Source: Bacillus salacetis (GTDB lineage Bacteria > Bacillota > Bacilli > Bacillales > Bacillaceae_B). From it: a stretch of 64,000 nucleotides of DNA. Shown here in pieces: positions 1-8,426 of the stretch; within the stretch, counting starts at the first letter, position 1; each line of letters begins with the position of its first letter. The notes under the pieces were generated by a model. It saw only the letters and a program-made list of their open reading frames with translations, did not search any database and was not told where the DNA came from. A program made the position numbers and the translations under genes. The stretch spans positions 117,032-181,031 of the forward strand of contig NZ_QXIR01000004.1 of the NCBI RefSeq assembly GCF_003581585.1, read 5' to 3'.

Positions 1-933
1 ATCATTATTTCCGGGATCATCGGGTTCATCATCTTCCTGGTAAGCTCGCTTCTGCTTTCCTCTTTTATCACGAGGCCGATCATCAAGTTGACTAAAACGA
101 TGCAGCAGGCAAGTGCGGGATCTTTATCTATGAACCCCAGTGTGACAACCGTAAATGAGATCAATGAACTGAACAGCACCTATAACCAGCTGGCAAAGCA
201 GACCAACCACCTTATCCAGATGGTATATCAGAAGGAAATCACACGCAGCCGCAGTGAATTGAAAGCATTGCAGGCCCAAATCAATCCTCATTTTTTGTTT
301 AATACTCTCGATGCACTGAAATGGGCTTTAGAGGACAAAGACGAAGAGGATCTCGCTGAATTCGTGGTGTCGATGTCAGAGCTTTTCCGCTATACAATAA
401 CAAAACAGACCAACGGAGACTGGGTCAGCATTAAAGAAGAGATTCAGCATATCCAAAATTATATGGATATCATGAAGATGCGTTTTGGAGACGATCTAAA
501 ATGGAATTTGAATATTGCACAAGATTTGGAACAAGTCAGAATACCCAAGCTGCTGATTCAGCCCTTGATCGAGAATGCAGTGCTCCATGGCGCAGGAAAT
601 ACAACAGACCCCTGCACCCTGTCTGTTTCAATCAAGCCTGCCGGGGTTGAAGGATATCTCAGGGTTGTAGTGGAAGACGATGGACCGGGGATCTCCCAGG
701 AAAAATTAAGATCCATCTATGAGGCTATGGAGGGGGGAGGCGTCCTTTCGAACCCTTCCGGTAATGGGATGGCCATCACCAATGTGAACAAACGCCTCCA
801 ATTATATTATCCAAATCGTATGGAGGTTGGCCTGACAATAGTGAGTCAACCTGATATAGGAACGAAGGTTTCATTTGAAATACCTGTAAAGGGGGAAGGG
901 GATAGTGATGAAAACGTTATTGATCGCCGATGA
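1..933 (+). CDS. Sensor histidine kinase, YesM/LytS type (5' partial)
   Basis: Membrane sensor kinase of the YesM type, which typically phosphorylates an AraC-type regulator in response to an extracellular sugar signal. The reading frame is open from base 1, so the gene starts upstream and its sensor domain is missing. Bases 1-69 encode the last membrane helix, followed by a HAMP linker. The phospho-acceptor motif QINPHFLFNTLDALKW has its His at 289-291, the His_kinase (PF06580) signature. The ATPase domain shows the N box PLIENAVLHG and G1 box EDDGPGI. A TTG at 88 would remove the helix and HAMP, so it is not the real start. It overlaps the response-regulator gene by about 26 bp, so the two are translationally coupled. 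The family call is secure; the signal is unknown. Confidence 0.93.
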   Translation: MIISGIIGFIIFLVSSLLLSSFITRPIIKLTKTMQQASAGSLSMNPSVTTVNEINELNSTYNQLAKQTNHLIQMVYQKEITRSRSELKALQAQINPHFLFNTLDALKWALEDKDEEDLAEFVVSMSELFRYTITKQTNGDWVSIKEEIQHIQNYMDIMKMRFGDDLKWNLNIAQDLEQVRIPKLLIQPLIENAVLHGAGNTTDPCTLSVSIKPAGVEGYLRVVVEDDGPGISQEKLRSIYEAMEGGGVLSNPSGNGMAITNVNKRLQLYYPNRMEVGLTIVSQPDIGTKVSFEIPVKGEGDSDENVIDRR

Positions 934-1687
934 TGAACCAAGAACACGCCAAGGCCTGGCCAAGATCCTGGATAAATGGGCGGACGGGAATTATCACGTC
1001 ATGACTGCTTCCAATGGTGAAGAGGCAATTGAATCCATGAAAGCAAACAAAGTCCATATTTTGATCACCGACATCCGAATGCCGGAAATCACCGGCCTTC
1101 AATTATTGAAGTTGGCGAAGGAACAGAATATCCTGCCGGTCATCATCGTCATCTCCGCGTACTCGGAATTTGAATATGCCCAGGAAGCACTGAGGCTCGG
1201 GGTCATCAACTACCTCCTCAAGCCTATCAGTAAGAAAACCCTGATAGAGGCGGTCGAAGCTGCAGCGGAAGCGGTGGAAAGACAAGAACGGGCAAAAACC
1301 ATCGAGAAAGTAGTGGACAAGAAACTGGTACAGGCAGGCAGCCAGAATGCTTCAGTACCGGCACCCATTAAGGAAGCAATTGAGTATATCAACAGTCATC
1401 TGAAGAATGAACTTTCCCAGAGAGAAGTCGCGGACCATGTGCATTTGAATGCGAGCTACCTGAGCGTCCTTTTTAAGGATCATGTCAAGATGACGTTCAG
1501 TGAATATGTGACAAGAAGGAGGATTCAAAGGGCAAAGGACTTATTGTTCTCTACCAACCTTTCAATCAACGAAATAGCAGAAGAATCGGGTTACAGGACG
1601 GCAAAGTATTTTATCAAGATATTCAAAGAACTGGAAGGTATGACACCGAGCGCATATAGAAAAGCGCATGATGAAACCGCTTTCTAA
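908..1687 (+). CDS. Response regulator with AraC-type DNA-binding domain (YesN-like)
   Basis: Cytoplasmic transcription regulator partnered with the preceding kinase. The N-terminal receiver domain (about 1-120) shows the acidic pair after IADDEP, the phospho-acceptor Asp55 in ITDIRMPE, and the conserved Lys in YLLKPIS. The C-terminal 100 residues carry two helix-turn-helices of the AraC family (LSQREVADHVHLNASYLS, then INEIAEESGYRTAKYF). A G-rich RBS (GGGGGAAGGGG) lies about 7 nt before ATG 908; a GTG at 905 is the alternative. Expected to activate the solute-binding-protein operon 108 bp downstream, as in other YesMN-type loci (inference from gene order). Confidence 0.93.
   Translation: MKTLLIADDEPRTRQGLAKILDKWADGNYHVMTASNGEEAIESMKANKVHILITDIRMPEITGLQLLKLAKEQNILPVIIVISAYSEFEYAQEALRLGVINYLLKPISKKTLIEAVEAAAEAVERQERAKTIEKVVDKKLVQAGSQNASVPAPIKEAIEYINSHLKNELSQREVADHVHLNASYLSVLFKDHVKMTFSEYVTRRRIQRAKDLLFSTNLSINEIAEESGYRTAKYFIKIFKELEGMTPSAYRKAHDETAF
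1672..1685 (+). promoter_or_regulatory. Candidate cre (CcpA) site
   Basis: TGAAACCGCTTTCT matches the Bacillus cre consensus TGWAARCGYTWNCW at 13 of 14 positions. It lies over the end of the response-regulator gene, about 110 bp before the sugar-binding lipoprotein gene, where CcpA repression of an alternative-sugar importer would make sense. Prediction only. Confidence 0.45.
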
Positions 1688-1794
1688 AAATAGTAGTATT
1701 TTTCCTAATCGTTGTTACCTATTTTTCAGAACTCTCTGACGGTACACTAGAAATGTAAGAAACAATACAAACAAGGTCAAAGGGGGATCTTACA

Positions 1795-3099
1795 TTGTTG
1801 AAAAAGAAAGCGGTTGCAATCATGATGGCTTCACTGTTGCTCGTCTCACTTGCACTTGCAGGCTGTTCTTCTTCAGGATCTGAGGAAGCCAGTGCGGATG
1901 GCAAGAAAGTAATCAAATTTATGCATTTATGGCCTGAAGGCAGTTCAAATGCACAGTTCTCCATTGTGAAAGACATCATTGGTGAATATGAGAAAGAACA
2001 TGATGTGAAAATCGAAACAGAAATCCTTAACCCGGATCAATACAGGGAAAAACTGAAAGTCCTTGCCTCATCCAATGAGCTTCCTGATATCGGGATGACC
2101 TGGTCGGACGGATTCATCCAGCCTTATGTAGAAGGCGACATGCTGACTCCTCTTGATGATGTGGATACAGGCGGGGTTGAATTCATCCCCGGAGTGAAAG
2201 AATCCTATGCAGTCGATGGAAAAACGTACGGCCTTCCACTGGAATTGAACATCTCTTATGTATTCTACAACAAAGAGATCTTCAAAAAGCACGGGCTGGA
2301 AGTTCCAAAGACTTATGAAGAATACAAAAACGTCGTGAAAACATTGGCAGATGCGGGTGTTACACCTGCTACAGTCGGTGCGAAAGATGGATGGCCGGCA
2401 TCATTCTGGTTCATGTATATGGCGGACAGGATCGGCGGTTCTACAATCCTTACAGATGTCATCGATGGCAAAGCAAAATTCGATGATCCAGCCATCAAAC
2501 AGGCAGCAGAAGAAATTCAAAACCTTGTTGACATGGGCGGTTTCGTGAAAGGCGCCAGCGCGTTATCAAATGACGATGCCAAAGGCTACTTCATGAATGA
2601 ACAGGCGGCAATGTTCCTGACAGCTACATGGGAGCTTCCTAACTACACAACAAGCCCTGATGTAACACAAGAATTCAAAGATAAGATCGGCTACTTCAAA
2701 TTCCCGACGTATGAAGGCGGAAAAGGTGAGTCCATCGACAGTTACGTTGGTGGTCCAGGAGTCGGCCTATTCGTTGCAAAAGATTCCAAAGTCCAAGATG
2801 AAGCGAAGGATTTCGTCGGCTATCTTGTGAAGAGATGGGGAGAGAAATCAGTAACAGATGCTGGTGTCATCCCGGCAACAAAAGTGGACACTGCCAGCCT
2901 GGAGCTTGATCCGATGTACATTGAAATCCTCGATGATCTGGCTGCAGCTTCCAATGTGACAACTTACTTTGATACACAATCAAGCCCTGCAGTCTCCGAG
3001 CTTCACCATGACCTGGTAACAGCTCTGTTCGGAAAACAAGTGACTCCGGAAGAATTCGTGAAGCAGCACGCGGACGAACTGGCCAAAGAGCAAGAGTAA
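1795..3099 (+). CDS. ABC sugar transporter substrate-binding lipoprotein (YesO/MalE type)
   Basis: Extracellular solute-binding protein, family 1 (COG1653), which captures a sugar or oligosaccharide for the two permeases encoded next. The N-terminus is a lipoprotein signal ending in the lipobox LALAGC, with lipidated Cys at residue 24. About 434 residues is normal for the family. There are two adjacent TTG codons (1795 and 1798) and no ATG; AGGGGG at 1781-1786 is well placed for TTG 1795. The gene follows the YesMN-like pair and precedes MalF/MalG-type permeases, the order of the yesMNOPQ cluster of Bacillus. No ATPase is encoded here, so a shared MsmX-type ATPase probably energises the importer. 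The substrate cannot be read from the sequence. Confidence 0.92.
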   Translation: MLKKKAVAIMMASLLLVSLALAGCSSSGSEEASADGKKVIKFMHLWPEGSSNAQFSIVKDIIGEYEKEHDVKIETEILNPDQYREKLKVLASSNELPDIGMTWSDGFIQPYVEGDMLTPLDDVDTGGVEFIPGVKESYAVDGKTYGLPLELNISYVFYNKEIFKKHGLEVPKTYEEYKNVVKTLADAGVTPATVGAKDGWPASFWFMYMADRIGGSTILTDVIDGKAKFDDPAIKQAAEEIQNLVDMGGFVKGASALSNDDAKGYFMNEQAAMFLTATWELPNYTTSPDVTQEFKDKIGYFKFPTYEGGKGESIDSYVGGPGVGLFVAKDSKVQDEAKDFVGYLVKRWGEKSVTDAGVIPATKVDTASLELDPMYIEILDDLAAASNVTTYFDTQSSPAVSELHHDLVTALFGKQVTPEEFVKQHADELAKEQE

Positions 3100-3110
3100 T
3101 ACAATTCTTT

Positions 3111-3140
3111 GATGGAGGGCATACCATTATGCCCTCCATC
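3111..3140 (+). other. Strong intercistronic stem-loop
   Basis: Twelve perfect base pairs (GATGGAGGGCAT / ATGCCCTCCATC, 6-nt loop) lie just after the binding-protein stop codon. There is no T-run after the stem, so this is better explained as an mRNA 3'-end stabiliser that raises binding-protein message over permease message, as in other importer operons, than as a full terminator. Confidence 0.7.
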
Positions 3141-3218
3141 GCTTTATCCAAAGGAGGCATATGCCCCTTTTCCACAGTTTTTTGGGGAAAGCCTGTTATC
3201 AAGAAGGGAGTATAGAAA

Positions 3219-4097
3219 ATGAGAAGTGTAATGTCGAACAAATGGGTTATCAGCCTTTATGTACTTCCTGCATTAATCCTGATTCTCCTATTAATCTACA
3301 TCCCGATCGTCCTTACCGGATATTACGGCCTGATGGATTGGAACGGAATCGGCCAGATGAAGTTCACCGGAATGGATAACTACATAGAACTGGTCAAGGA
3401 CTCGATGTTCTGGAAGAGCACCTGGCACTCAATCCTGCTTGGATTGTTTTCCACATTGAGCCTCGTCGGCTATTTAATTTTGTCCTTGATCTTGGCAAGT
3501 AAGATCAAAGGCGCCAACTTTTTCAGAAAGATTTATCTGATTCCGATGCTGTTATCTTCCGTTGCAATCGGACAGCTGTGGGCAAAAATCTTTGACCCGT
3601 CAAATGGCATGCTGAACAGGCTGCTGGTCCTGGTCGGTTTCGAAAATCCGCCGGTATGGCTGGCAGACCCGAATATTGTGTTGTATGCCTTGTTCTTCCC
3701 GATTGTATGGCAGTATGCCGGCTTCTATATCATCATCTTCTATGCGGCATTGAAAAATGTACCAGAGGAGTTAGTGGAAGCAGCGAAGATCGACGGTGCC
3801 ACGCCTGTCCAGATTGCTTATAAAATCAAAGTACCGTTGATTTCCGGTGTGATTAAAGTGATGGTCATCCTGGCAATCGTCGGTTCTCTGAAATACTTCG
3901 ATTTGATTTTCGTCCTGACTGGCGGCGGACCGAATGGGGCCAGTGAAGTGATGGCGTCTTACATGTACAAGGAAGCTTTCAGCAAATACAATTTCGGTTA
4001 CGGAAGTGCCATCGGCTTCGGCTTATTGGTGATCTGCCTTGTGATGACCTGGATCATCCAAAAATTAATGACAACAAACAATGAAACGGAATATTAA
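3219..4097 (+). CDS. ABC sugar transporter permease (MalF/UgpA type)
   Basis: Inner-membrane permease subunit of the carbohydrate importer. About 292 residues with six hydrophobic segments, the first right at the N-terminus (WVISLYVLPALILILLLIYI). The EAA loop that contacts the ATPase is visible near residue 183 (EELVEAAKIDGATP). RBS AAGGGAG sits 9 nt before ATG 3219; ATG 3231 is a weaker alternative. Separated from the binding-protein gene by a stable hairpin and followed 15 nt later by the partner permease, so one operon. Confidence 0.92.
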   Translation: MRSVMSNKWVISLYVLPALILILLLIYIPIVLTGYYGLMDWNGIGQMKFTGMDNYIELVKDSMFWKSTWHSILLGLFSTLSLVGYLILSLILASKIKGANFFRKIYLIPMLLSSVAIGQLWAKIFDPSNGMLNRLLVLVGFENPPVWLADPNIVLYALFFPIVWQYAGFYIIIFYAALKNVPEELVEAAKIDGATPVQIAYKIKVPLISGVIKVMVILAIVGSLKYFDLIFVLTGGGPNGASEVMASYMYKEAFSKYNFGYGSAIGFGLLVICLVMTWIIQKLMTTNNETEY

Positions 4098-4112
4098 GAA
4101 AGGGGAGAAAAA

Positions 4113-5018
4113 ATGATGAGCAAAGCTGCATTGGAAACACAGTCACAAGTACAGCCGACACTCCCAGCTTCTTATAAAACAAGCAAGTCCTTAGGAAAAA
4201 GAATCGGCTTCGGCATTCTCTATATCATTCTCGGAATAATCGGAATTGTCCAGGTATATCCGTTAATCTGGCTGTTCATGTTTTCTTTGAAGACAAATCA
4301 AGAGGTATTCGGGATGTCCCCGTTTGCTCTGCCGCAGGATCCGCAGTGGGGCAACTATGTAAAAGCCTGGACAACAGGAAACATAGATACCTATTTTTTT
4401 AACAGTGTACTTTATACGGTCGTTGCCGTCATATTGACTGTCATCCTCGCCAGCTTCGTGACATTCGCTGTAACAAGGATGCATTGGAAGCTGAGCGGGC
4501 TTGTCCTCGGACTGTTCATGGCAGGATACATGATCCCGCTGCATTCAACATTGATTCCATTGTTCAATATTTTCAAATCGGTCAACCTGATTGATAACCC
4601 ATTATCGATCATCATTTCCTACGTCGCATTCAACCTGCCGATCACCATCATGATTCTGACCGGCTTCTACAAATCACTGCCAAGGGAAATCGAAGAAGCG
4701 GCAGTCATGGACGGCTGCTCGATTCACCGGATCTTCTTCCAGATCACATTGCCGATGACGATGCCGGTCCTGTCGACAACCGTCATCATCAACATGATCT
4801 ACAATTGGAATGAATTCGTATTCGTCCAAACCTTCATGAGCTCCGACAAATGGAAAACCATCACAGTCGGTGTCAATAACTTTGTCGGACAATACCTAAC
4901 AGACTGGGGTGCAATCGGGGCAACCTTGATGATCAGCATCATCCCAGTACTGATCGCATACTTCATCCTCAGCGACCGCATAGTAGAAGGAATTGCTGCG
5001 GGTTCGGTAAAAGGCTGA
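4113..5018 (+). CDS. ABC sugar transporter permease (MalG/UgpE type)
   Basis: Second membrane subunit of the importer, 301 residues, with a soluble N-terminal tail of about 30 residues and six membrane segments. The EAA motif lies near residue 195 (EEAAVMDGCSIHRIFFQ) and is followed by the usual LPM sequence. AAAGGGGAG precedes the adjacent ATG codons 4113 and 4116. It closes the operon: a strong terminator starts 18 bp after its stop codon. Confidence 0.92.
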   Translation: MMSKAALETQSQVQPTLPASYKTSKSLGKRIGFGILYIILGIIGIVQVYPLIWLFMFSLKTNQEVFGMSPFALPQDPQWGNYVKAWTTGNIDTYFFNSVLYTVVAVILTVILASFVTFAVTRMHWKLSGLVLGLFMAGYMIPLHSTLIPLFNIFKSVNLIDNPLSIIISYVAFNLPITIMILTGFYKSLPREIEEAAVMDGCSIHRIFFQITLPMTMPVLSTTVIINMIYNWNEFVFVQTFMSSDKWKTITVGVNNFVGQYLTDWGAIGATLMISIIPVLIAYFILSDRIVEGIAAGSVKG

Positions 5019-5035
5019 TAAATATACCAATCTGC

Positions 5036-5072
5036 AAAACCGGGCATTGTTGAGATGCCCGGTTTTGGTTTT
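5036..5072 (+). terminator. Rho-independent terminator of the sugar ABC operon
   Basis: Twelve-pair stem AAAACCGGGCAT / ATGCCCGGTTTT with a 7-nt loop, followed by GGTTTT. It also has an A-run on the other side, so it may work in both directions. Confidence 0.85.
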
Positions 5073-5088
5073 GCATGAGGCAGGCAGG

Positions 5089-5697
5089 GATTCGGACAAA
5101 AAAGGCTGAAAAACAGAAAAAGAGTCCGAATCAGGCCAGGATTCGGACAAAAAAGGCAGGGAAACAGAAAAAGAGTCCGAATCAGGCCGGGATTCGGACA
5201 AAAAGGGCTGGAAAATAGAAAAAGAGTCCGAATCAGGCCAGGATTCGGACAAAAAAGGCAGGGAAACAGAAAAAGAGTCCGAATCAGGCAGGGATTCGGA
5301 CAAAAATCGCTGTAAAACAGAAAAAGAGTCCGAATAAGGCCAGGATTCGGACAAAAAGGGCTGGAAAGTAGAAAAAGAGTCCGAATCAGGCCAGGATTCG
5401 GACAAAAAGGGCAGGGAAACAGAAAAAGAGTCCGAATCAGGCAGGGATTCGGACAAAAATGTCTGGAAAATAGAAAAAGAGTCCGAATCAGGCCAGGATT
5501 CGGACAAAAATGGCTGGGAAACAGAAAAAGAGTCCGAATCAGGCCAGAATTCGGACAAAAAAAGCTGGAAAGTGGAAAAAGAGTTCGAATCAGGCCAGGA
5601 TTTGGACAAAAAAGGGCTGGGAAACAGAAAAAGAGTCCGAATCAGGCGGGTATTCGGACAAAAATCACCAAAACCCCAAAAAAGAGTCCGAATCAGA
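5089..5697. repeat. Tandem array, 12 units of 51 bp, hairpin-forming
   Basis: Units begin with GATTCGGAC (or one-base variants) at 5089, 5140, 5191, 5242, 5293, 5344, 5395, 5446, 5497, 5548, 5599 and 5651: eleven steps, ten of exactly 51 bp and the last 52. Each unit starts GATTCGGACAAAAA and ends AAAAAGAGTCCGAATC. At each of the eleven junctions GTCCGAATC-N7-GATTCGGAC can form a 9-bp hairpin. On the minus strand each hairpin is followed by TCTTTTTCTG, which resembles an intrinsic terminator. Because 51 is a multiple of 3, an open frame of 17-residue repeats appears on the minus strand; I regard it as a by-product. The array starts 17 bp after the operon terminator. Confidence 0.95.
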
Positions 5698-6044
5698 AAA
5701 TGCTCCTCACATCTAAACCCCGATTCTAGTGAAAAACCATTTCTATCTATACTACTCACAATAAGCATCCCTGGTTTTCCCAAAAGAATGAAAATCCCTT
5801 TTTAAAATCTACTCATTCATTTAAGGTTCAATCCACTGCCCCATCGATCAAGAATGCTGGGGGTGATAATCTTCCTTTCAGAAAACAATAACTCGGTCTA
5901 CATTCCATCACAAAAGGGCACTTTCAAACTTTTCTTTAGTAATGTATTTTCTCACAAGTTTATTGATTCTCCACCTTTGTGACAGAGGGGATTTTAATAA
6001 CTCATTTTCATGTAGTAAGTTTGCTTACATACATACCTTTATTA
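5698..6044. other. Intergenic region, no gene recognised
   Basis: About 350 bp between the 51-bp array and the degenerate MITE copy. AT-rich; no open frame with a plausible RBS, no clear hairpin terminator or regulatory motif found. Confidence 0.6.
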
Positions 6045-6220
6045 GGCCAGAAATAGCATTAATCGTATCTTTCGGAAAGATCCCAATAGCCTGCTTTTCC
6101 ATGTCTTACTCTCGGAAATGAAAGAGCAGCTTTTTTCTTTGTGTTTACCGTAGGGTTTTACGGCAAAGACAGGTTGCCATTCATAATTTACATTGAATGG
6201 TAATAAGCAGAAATGGAGCC
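6045..6220 (+). mobile_element. MITE copy A (degenerate)
   Basis: An eroded copy of the dispersed element described at 34807. The landmarks remain in order: CTTTCGGAAAGATCCCA, CTTACTCTCGG, GAGCAGC followed by TTTTTTCTTT, and ATTGAATGG. It ends in GGAGCC, like the right terminal repeat. The flanks CTTTATTA and CTTCATTA differ at one of 8 positions, which fits an old 8-bp target duplication. Confidence 0.6.
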
Positions 6221-6413
6221 TTCATTAAACCCGGATTCGGGCTGCCGTCCCTGGTCTATTCTCTTATGGAACCATTGTGAACCAGTCCATGGAAATTCTG
6301 CTGAATGTTTGTAAATCTTTCTATTCAAAGCAGAAGGGACAACGATCGAGACAGCCCTTTGCCGAATAAACTATTCATGATAACCACTTTATTTCAAAAG
6401 GGATCGGGGTGGC

Positions 6414-7139
6414 ATGATGATGTTTTCGGTTACGGAAGTGGATATGTTTGAGTTGTTTTCTGTACCGCATAACGTAATGCTTTTGCTGTTCATTGCTGTT
6501 GCTTTATGGTTCATTTTTTTCAGGGATGTTTTGATGCCTTTCAGTCGGTGGATTAAGTGGTCTTTATTCGCTATATTGATTCTGAGTGAAGTTTCCCAGC
6601 AGCTATGGCTGATTTTGACTGATCAATGGGAGATCGGGAATCTGCCGCTGCACCTCTGTTCAATCAGTACCTTTATAGCTCTTTATCTATTTATTAAGCC
6701 AAGTAAGAAAGCGTTTTATTTGTTGTTCTTTACTGGATCGCTCCCGGCAATCCTCAGTATGGTGACACCTGAGTTAACCTATCAATTCCCTCATTTTCGT
6801 TTTTTGAAATACTTCCTGCACCATGCTGCGATTTCATGGTCGGTTTTGTATTTTATCATCTATGAAGGCTATCGGGTACCGAAGAAGGCTGTCTTGAAAG
6901 CATTCCTTCTCTTGAACGTGATTGCCTTGCCGATATTCTTCATTAATCTGCTACTGGACACGAATTTCTTCTATTTAGCCAGTCCTACAGAATCCACGAC
7001 CATCTTGTCCTTTTTCGGTTCAGGCATTTTGTATTATTTAATACTGGAAATTGCAGCGCTTATTGTATTCGTCATTACGTATCTGCCAATGGGCTGGTTA
7101 ATAAAGAAAGAGAGTTCGCGTTCAGATTCATCCTCCTAG
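6414..7139 (+). CDS. YwaF/TMEM164-family membrane protein
   Basis: Integral membrane protein of about 241 residues with seven hydrophobic segments, matching the bacterial YwaF family (TIGR02206), which I associate with the TMEM164 acyltransferase superfamily. The family hallmark LPLHLC is at 77-82 (His80, Cys82), and a second His pair is at 136-137 (FLHHAAISW). In TMEM164 a Cys and a His are thought to be catalytic, so lipid acyl transfer is a possible role (inference). Three consecutive ATG codons (6414, 6417, 6420) follow GATCGGGGTGG. The gene stands alone and has its own terminator. Confidence 0.75.
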   Translation: MMMFSVTEVDMFELFSVPHNVMLLLFIAVALWFIFFRDVLMPFSRWIKWSLFAILILSEVSQQLWLILTDQWEIGNLPLHLCSISTFIALYLFIKPSKKAFYLLFFTGSLPAILSMVTPELTYQFPHFRFLKYFLHHAAISWSVLYFIIYEGYRVPKKAVLKAFLLLNVIALPIFFINLLLDTNFFYLASPTESTTILSFFGSGILYYLILEIAALIVFVITYLPMGWLIKKESSRSDSSS

Positions 7140-7146
7140 AAAATGA

Positions 7147-7187
7147 AAGGTCCCGGGTGCAATAGGAAGACAACGGGACTTTTTTTC
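7147..7187 (+). terminator. Rho-independent terminator
   Basis: AAGGTCCCG pairs with CGGGACTTT across an 18-nt loop and runs into TTTTTTT, just after the YwaF-like gene. Confidence 0.7.
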
Positions 7188-7237
7188 TATTAAGTATGTT
7201 AAAATTAGGTGATATTGGTAAAAGTGAGGGAGAAATC

Positions 7238-7789
7238 ATGGAGAAACATTCGATTATCAAAATGGTTGGTTTCATCCTGTTCTTTGCCGCCTTGCTCATA
7301 ACCTGGGGGTTTCAAGAACAGCAAAGCTCGTATAGGGAACCTCACCAGGCGATATTGGCGGAAGATAACGATCTCGTGCTTATACCGTCATACATAATGA
7401 ATGGAAAGGCGTTGTATTTCTTTATTAAAGACGGAAACAACCTTGGGGCAACAATGGTCGATGAAGGAATCTTCGGGTGGAAAGCAGGAATGTTCACCTG
7501 GAGCCCTATCGGAAATATTGAAGACCTGGATGAGATTTCGGGATACCAGGGACATGGCGATCATCTTGTGTATGGGTTGATCAGAGATGGAGATGAAAAC
7601 ATGATCACCATTGACGGACAGCCGGCAGACATATTGAATCTTGAGATGCTTCCTCAAACAGTGGTCAAGGACAATAATTTGGAAGGATTATCACTTTGGT
7701 ACTTCGAGAAAGAAGAAGCCGGAGAACTGAAAGAACTCAACTTGGTCCAGCGGGATACCGGCGAAGTCCTTCAAGTAGTGGATTTATAG
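7238..7789 (+). CDS. Membrane-anchored hypothetical protein
   Basis: I do not recognise this family. About 183 residues: a short positively charged start (MEKHSIIK), one hydrophobic segment (about 9-25, ending at FQEQQ) that acts as signal peptide or anchor, and an acidic extracellular domain rich in beta-type sequence. ATG 7238 is chosen because GTGAGGGAG lies 6 nt before it; the frame is open further upstream but without RBS. It sits alone between two terminators. Confidence 0.7.
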   Translation: MEKHSIIKMVGFILFFAALLITWGFQEQQSSYREPHQAILAEDNDLVLIPSYIMNGKALYFFIKDGNNLGATMVDEGIFGWKAGMFTWSPIGNIEDLDEISGYQGHGDHLVYGLIRDGDENMITIDGQPADILNLEMLPQTVVKDNNLEGLSLWYFEKEEAGELKELNLVQRDTGEVLQVVDL

Positions 7790-7799
7790 AATAGCAGCG

Positions 7800-7830
7800 G
7801 CTTATCTAAAGCAAGAGATAAGCTTTTTTA
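7800..7830 (+). terminator. Rho-independent terminator
   Basis: GCTTATCT / AGATAAGC with a 7-nt loop and a TTTTTT tail, 10 bp after the preceding stop codon. Confidence 0.85.
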
Positions 7831-7856
7831 TCGTTGAAAAAGAAAGGGGTCTTGGT

Positions 7857-8363
7857 ATGGAAAAGATTGCGTTAATAGGCTCTGGCGGTTCTGGAAAAAC
7901 AACCTTGGCAAATAGATTAGGAGGGAAATTGGACATAGATGTCTGGCATTTGGACAGACTGCTTTGGAAACCAGGCTGGGAAATGACCTCGCGGGAAGAA
8001 CAAATTAAAATACAGTCAGAGCTGGTGAAGAAGGAAAAGTGGATCATAGATGGAAATTACAATGGCACTCTGGATATCCGGCTGGAAGCAGCTGATACAA
8101 TCATTTTCCTGGACTTGTCCCGTTTTCTCTGTGTCTATCGTGTCCTAAAGAGGATGGTCAAAAATCGAAACCGTACCAGACCGGATATGCGGGAGGGCTG
8201 TGAAGAAAAGATTGATTTCAGGTTTATAAAATGGGTTTGGGAGTATCCTGTAACGAAAAAACCAAATATTCTGGAAAAGCTGGCACATCTTCCGGAAGGA
8301 AAGGCGATCGTTGTATTGGGAAGTCCCAGTGAAATTGAACAGTTTTTGAAAAGCATAGAGTAA
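7857..8363 (+). CDS. P-loop nucleotide kinase, FlaR/topology-modulation family
   Basis: Small cytoplasmic P-loop protein, 168 residues, of the adenylate-kinase-like family often named DNA topology modulation protein FlaR. Walker A is GSGGSGKTT at 8-16. Other family marks are the WHLDRLLWKPGW segment (about 38-50), the IIDGNYN motif near 63, and the FLDLSR strand with a basic RVLKRMVKNRNRTRPD lid. The real substrate of the family is not settled. RBS AAAGGGG before ATG 7857. Confidence 0.82.
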   Translation: MEKIALIGSGGSGKTTLANRLGGKLDIDVWHLDRLLWKPGWEMTSREEQIKIQSELVKKEKWIIDGNYNGTLDIRLEAADTIIFLDLSRFLCVYRVLKRMVKNRNRTRPDMREGCEEKIDFRFIKWVWEYPVTKKPNILEKLAHLPEGKAIVVLGSPSEIEQFLKSIE

Positions 8364-8426
8364 GTATTTGAAACTTTTTATAATCTAAATCGTATCCATT
8401 TATAACCAATAATGGAGGGGATATAC

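Noticed and set aside
3161..3379. 72-residue frame after AAAGGAGG overlapping the permease
   Set aside because: No family resemblance and fully overlaps the permease start; kept only as a possible translation-tuning element.
5089..5697. CRISPR array
   Set aside because: Units are near-identical over almost the whole 51 bp with no unique spacers, and no cas genes are nearby.
4896..5783. 295-residue minus-strand frame with 17-residue repeats (FLSESWPDSDSFS-like)
   Set aside because: It is open because the DNA period (51) is a multiple of three. It overlaps the permease 3' end and the operon terminator and has no RBS.
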